Shown piece by piece: positions 33,432 to 36,424 of a DNA stretch of 36,424 nt. Each line of letters begins with the position of its first letter. Within the stretch, counting starts at the first letter, position 1. A program made the position numbers and the translations under genes. The notes below the pieces were generated by a model. It saw only the letters and a program-made list of their open reading frames with translations, had not been told where the DNA came from and did no database searches. Source of the stretch: Rhodospirillaceae bacterium (lineage in GTDB: Bacteria > Pseudomonadota > Alphaproteobacteria > Rhodospirillales > JABHCV01); the NCBI GenBank assembly GCA_014382375.1, contig JACNJU010000106.1, positions 1 through 36,424 on the forward strand, in the 5' to 3' direction.

Positions 33432-34073
33432 ATGAAAAATTCCAGACTATTCCTGCTCTGCTCGCTCGTTGGGTTGGTGCTGGCCGTTTCAGTGTCCGGC
33501 CCGATTTATTCGGCGGCAGATGATGACAGCATGCTGGCCCGATATGGCCAGTACGGCGGTCCGTTCAGCCTCGTCGATCATCATGGTAAAATCGTCACTG
33601 ACAGGGATTTTCTCGGTCAGTACGTGTTGATATTTTTCGGATATACCTATTGCCCGGACGTTTGCCCGACGACCATGCAAGTGATAGGGGACGCCCTGGA
33701 TGCTCTCGGCGAGAAGGGGCGGAACATTCAACCGGTCTTCGTCAGTGTCGACCCCGAGCGCGATACACCAGCGGAACTGGCCGGCTACGTCAGCCACTTT
33801 CACCCGCGTATGATCGGCCTGAGCGGAACAAAAGATCAGATTCTCAAGCTCGCCGACGATTACGGGGCGTCCTATTTCAAGGTCTATCAGATGCCTTCAA
33901 CGGATGCTGCCGATGATACCGAAGACGGCAAGTCCGATTACCTGATCAGTCATTCGGCGGCCCTCTATCTGATGGGGCCGGATGGAAAATTCATCACTCT
34001 TTTTCCGTTCGGGACGTCATCCGGGGAGATTGCCCAGGGGGTCAGCACTATCCTTGAGCCCGCCAGTCAATAA
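33432..34073 (+). CDS. SCO1/SenC-type copper chaperone
   Basis: ATG 33432 gives 213 residues with a signal peptide (hydrophobic run to about IYSAA); the ribosome site is weak, and an upstream in-frame start would lie inside the previous gene. Copper ligands are Cys74 and Cys78 in YCPDVCP and His174 in SHSAALYL, with FVSVDPERDTP as family support. SCO proteins deliver copper to, or reduce, the CuA site of cytochrome oxidase. No heme-copper oxidase is encoded here, so the client may be one of the cupredoxin-like proteins, or a copper site in the bd-like proteins. It is the last gene of the long plus-strand run and meets a minus-strand gene 4 bases away. Confidence 0.85.
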   Translation: MKNSRLFLLCSLVGLVLAVSVSGPIYSAADDDSMLARYGQYGGPFSLVDHHGKIVTDRDFLGQYVLIFFGYTYCPDVCPTTMQVIGDALDALGEKGRNIQPVFVSVDPERDTPAELAGYVSHFHPRMIGLSGTKDQILKLADDYGASYFKVYQMPSTDAADDTEDGKSDYLISHSAALYLMGPDGKFITLFPFGTSSGEIAQGVSTILEPASQ

Positions 34074-34077
34074 AAAT

Positions 34078-34581
34078 CTACCAGTCAGAGGGCATGGGCA
34101 GCGGGTCACCGCTATTGCTCCGCAAAAAGGCGATCAGGTCGGCCCTGTCTTGTTCTTTCTTCAGGCCGGGGAAGGTCATGCGGGTGCTGGGAACAAATTT
34201 GAAAGGTTTGGTCAGGAATTTATCCAGTTCCTCGTATCCCCAGTGGGTGTTCATGGTTTGCATGTCTTGTGAATAACGGAAGTCATCCTTTGAGCCAAGT
34301 TTACGGCCGACGACATCCCACAGATTGGGCCCCGTCTTGTTCGCCCCGTCTTGTTCCAAGGTGTGACAACTCCGGCAGCGGCGTTTGAAGAGTTTCTCAC
34401 CCTTGACAGGGTCGGCGATGTCAAGGCGTCGCGACATTTCACTGCTCACCGAAGCCACTTGATTGCCATTGATGATCCGCTGCCCGGCACTTGCAGGCGC
34501 TGGCGCGTTCAGTAATGCTGTTGCCAAGACGACGAGAGCAAATAATCCTGAATGGATGGCGGGTCGTGCAAAATGCTTCAT
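34078..34581 (-). CDS. Class I cytochrome c (c550-like)
   Basis: AGGA lies 7 bases before ATG 34581. The 167-residue product has a signal peptide (to about APASAG), the heme site CRSCH (69-73), and typical class I surroundings: KTGPNLWDVVGRKLGS, SQDMQTMNTHWGYEELDKFL and the distal Met in RMTFPGLKKEQDRADLIAFL. It resembles alphaproteobacterial cytochrome c-550/c2. It is convergent with the SCO gene and could be the soluble electron donor or acceptor for the locus. Confidence 0.9.
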   Translation of the reverse strand: MKHFARPAIHSGLFALVVLATALLNAPAPASAGQRIINGNQVASVSSEMSRRLDIADPVKGEKLFKRRCRSCHTLEQDGANKTGPNLWDVVGRKLGSKDDFRYSQDMQTMNTHWGYEELDKFLTKPFKFVPSTRMTFPGLKKEQDRADLIAFLRSNSGDPLPMPSDW

Positions 34582-34731
34582 TAGGGGATCCTAATATTTA
34601 ATTTGGACACAGTAATAGGCCAACTTTCGCCGCTGTTCAATAATTTTTTCGCTCATATTTTCGGGAACGGATAGCGTCTTTGAAGGCGCAATAACCACTT
34701 GAAAAATAACAGTACTATTGAGGAGAGACCG

Positions 34732-35226
34732 TTACGTCCCGGCGCGGAAATAGCGGATCAGGAAGGAGCCGGAGCGGCCCAGATAATAGCCGGTGACAAG
34801 GCCTGTCATGGCGACAATTTTGGCGGTGAAACCAACATCGGCCCGCAATTCCGGGGTCACGTACAACTGCCGGCCGAAATATATGCGTGCGCCGATAAAT
34901 ACCAGGATCAGGGAAAGCGTCATCCAGGTTCCCGGCAGGTCAATCGTTCCGGCTATTCGGTCGAAGTTGATTGGCGTCTTTTCGGCTATCCACAAGCTGA
35001 TTCCGCCAGCCACAACTGTCGCCGCCGTCCAGGCCAGGATACCGCCGACGCTGACGTTATATGAATTGAATATCTGGTTGGCGGAAATGACCAAAAAAGT
35101 ACTGGGCAGGATATAAAGTTGCCGGTAACGAATGGTCCTTGGGTTGATTGCGCGCACCCCGACCCAGACCAGGAAGACGATCAGAACAATAGCCAACACG
35201 GGCATGCTTGAAAGGGTGTAAATCAT
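34732..35226 (-). CDS. Five-helix integral membrane protein, DUF6622-like
   Basis: The 164-residue product has about five hydrophobic helices (at roughly 8-24, 38-54, 62-80, 100-115 and 132-150) and no soluble domain. I do not recognise a function. The general pattern resembles the small DUF6622/CcdC-like membrane families. The ribosome site is weak (AAGG about 12 bases upstream). A 150-base gap separates it from the cytochrome gene downstream. Confidence 0.65.
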   Translation of the reverse strand: MIYTLSSMPVLAIVLIVFLVWVGVRAINPRTIRYRQLYILPSTFLVISANQIFNSYNVSVGGILAWTAATVVAGGISLWIAEKTPINFDRIAGTIDLPGTWMTLSLILVFIGARIYFGRQLYVTPELRADVGFTAKIVAMTGLVTGYYLGRSGSFLIRYFRAGT

Positions 35227-35461
35227 CTGTTTAATTCGCCTTGGTTAATGACAAAAATCCCAATAATCAGAGTCGTTGGGGAGCTGATAGGATTATCGCT
35301 AATCAACATCGTTACGACGCCATATCAATAAACGGCACTTGTCTATATATCAGTGTATGAAGGTATTGAGAAAACCAAGATGGTTGCGGTCCACGTGAAC
35401 TGCCGACACACAGCCCTACAGGACCGCGTAGTTCTTGTCCGCCGCATGTGCAGGAGTTAGG

Positions 35462-35875
35462 GTGGCAGCGATGTTCCTCATTATTTCAACAGCTTGGGCG
35501 GTTATCGCACTGGTGCTGCTCATCGTGGCTTGGCGGCTGGCCCGTGTCGGCAGAATTAAACTTCACAGGAACATCATGATCCTGCTGACTGCTGGTGCCT
35601 GGATCTTCATCATCAACTACATATTAGTGCAGCGGTATGGCGGGGGACTCGGGTCATTCCCGAGTGAGTACGTTCCTTGGATAGCATTTCACGGGTCTTT
35701 GGGGCTGGTTCCGCTCATCGGCGCGACCTGTCTGGTTGTTGGCAGATTGATGATGGGTCGGAACAAGTTCAGCACCCATTTCAATCAGCACCACAAAGCA
35801 TATGGCCGCACGTTTATTGTGGTTTGGTTCTTTACCCATCTTGGCGGCATATACAATGCATTCTTCCTGCGCTGA
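35462..35875 (+). CDS. DUF420-like membrane protein
   Basis: GGAG precedes GTG 35462 by 5 bases; ATG 35471 is the alternative. The 137-residue product has four hydrophobic helices with His residues at the helix edges: IKLHRNIM, AFHGSLGL, QHHKAYGRTF and FFTHLGGIY. This layout is typical of DUF420 (YozB/CtaM-related) proteins, which assist cytochrome oxidase maturation in some bacteria. Its presence near the SCO gene fits a role in heme/copper oxidase assembly. The function is inferred from the family and location. Confidence 0.65.
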   Translation: MAAMFLIISTAWAVIALVLLIVAWRLARVGRIKLHRNIMILLTAGAWIFIINYILVQRYGGGLGSFPSEYVPWIAFHGSLGLVPLIGATCLVVGRLMMGRNKFSTHFNQHHKAYGRTFIVVWFFTHLGGIYNAFFLR

Positions 35876-35985
35876 TGAGTGATGCCGAGCGCTCGTGTTT
35901 CGCCCATCCAATGTTCTGGGCTCCGTTTATCGTTGTAGGGGAAGGCGGAGTATACAAAGTCAGGTAAATATTGCCTCCGTGTTAA

Positions 35986-36017
35986 CGGAAGTCAAATAGG
36001 CCCTGATTTCACTTCCG
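35986..36017. repeat. Strong imperfect hairpin
   Basis: CGGAAGT (35986-35992) pairs with ACTTCCG (36011-36017). After one C-C mismatch a further AAAT/ATTT pairs, leaving the 8-base loop AGGCCCTG. It lies 110 bases after the DUF420 gene and just before the MITE. CTTTA follows, so weak terminator activity is possible. Confidence 0.5.
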
Positions 36018-36020
36018 CTT

Positions 36021-36182
36021 TACCCCAGATTGTGTTGCAAAACTCTGACTGCGACCACCTTAGCGCAACGATAGAATCAAAACCACCTCGGCCACGAATC
36101 AATCTTGCCTAAAGGGGCCGCTGAGCGAATCAATCTTGCGCTCAGCCGGGTTAGAAATAGTTTTGCAACACAATACCCCAGA
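36021..36182. mobile_element. 144-bp MITE with 15-bp perfect inverted repeats and 9-bp target duplication
   Basis: The direct repeat TACCCCAGA occurs at 36021-36029 and 36174-36182. Between the copies, TTGTGTTGCAAAACT (36030-36044) and AGTTTTGCAACACAA (36159-36173) are exact inverted repeats. The inside has no gene, but holds CGAATCAATCTTGC twice (36095-36108 and 36126-36139) and a GCTGAGCG/CGCTCAGC hairpin. The 9-bp duplication suggests mobilisation by an IS1- or IS5-type transposase encoded elsewhere. The intact ends and target duplication suggest recent insertion. Confidence 0.85.
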
Positions 36183-36424
36183 AAACGGACGTCATTCAGC
36201 GAGTAGGGGGATGCGAATAGGCGGTGCTAAGTAATTCCAAAATCCAGCTCATGCACCGGTTTTAACCCTACATTTAGATGTATTTTGATAATGTAGGAGC
36301 TTGATTGTTGCATGCCGGGGATTTCAACCTCACAGTAAGAGATCTGGGTGGGATTTGCAAAATTCGTGGGAAATCTGCGCCTTCATCAAGTATGGAAGAA
36401 AACTGTAGATTTCCAGTTGACCGT
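36183..36424. other. Gene-free right edge with one hairpin
   Basis: No gene is supported; a short ATG frame is open at the very edge but cannot be judged. CCTACATT (36267-36274) and AATGTAGG (36290-36297) form an 8-bp stem around an AT-rich loop. The region is AT-rich compared with the coding part. Confidence 0.4.

Noticed and set aside
35341-35440. Short frame and GCGGTCC/GGACCGC pair before the DUF420 gene
   Set aside because: The frame is 13 codons without a ribosome site, and the arms are 7 bp with a long loop, so it is likely chance.

Overview
The window looks like chromosome of a Gram-negative proteobacterium, most likely an alphaproteobacterium. The clues are the moderately high GC, strong Shine-Dalgarno sites, many ATGA/TGATG gene overlaps, a NtrC-type regulator without GAFTGA, and exported c-type cytochromes. 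No rRNA or tRNA was found, so this assignment is an inference.

Left edge (1-2160) is a decayed mobile region: the N-terminal half of a large serine recombinase running off the edge, an array of about 23 imperfect 10-bp repeats, a 283-bp element with about 90-bp inverted arms, and a frameshifted remnant of a Toprim-type phage/plasmid primase. Next come a cupredoxin-like protein (minus strand) and, divergent from it, a two-component system (PAS histidine kinase plus a NtrC-like regulator without GAFTGA).

The core (7172-34073) is one long, almost gap-free run of plus-strand genes. It starts with two diheme cytochrome c peroxidases, a Tat-exported Rieske protein and an AioA-family molybdopterin enzyme. 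This is the gene content of the iodate reductase locus idrABP1P2, in the order P1-P2-B-A. A HEAT-repeat protein and a second cupredoxin-like protein follow. Then comes a four-gene respiratory module present twice in tandem: a polytopic cytochrome bd-like membrane protein, a diheme cytochrome c, a membrane-anchored monoheme cytochrome c, and a diheme cytochrome c fused to an ethylbenzene-dehydrogenase/NxrC-type heme b domain. Two further cytochromes c and up to three very small membrane proteins lie between the copies. The run ends with a tandem universal stress protein carrying two PCP_red domains, a radical SAM/SPASM protein with a PCP_red tail, a protoporphyrinogen-oxidase-like flavoprotein and a SCO1-type copper chaperone.

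Right edge (34078-36424) holds a class I cytochrome c and a membrane protein on the minus strand, a DUF420-type membrane protein, and a 144-bp MITE with 15-bp perfect inverted repeats and a 9-bp target duplication.

Together the locus encodes 18 CxxCH heme sites in 11 proteins. My reading is a periplasmic electron-transfer system: the IdrA/AioA-family enzyme and its Rieske partner exchange electrons with a cytochrome c/cupredoxin pool served by two paralogous bd-like complexes. The peroxidases would handle by-product H2O2, and the terminal genes would make or insert a tetrapyrrole and copper. Direction of electron flow and the substrate cannot be settled from sequence alone.
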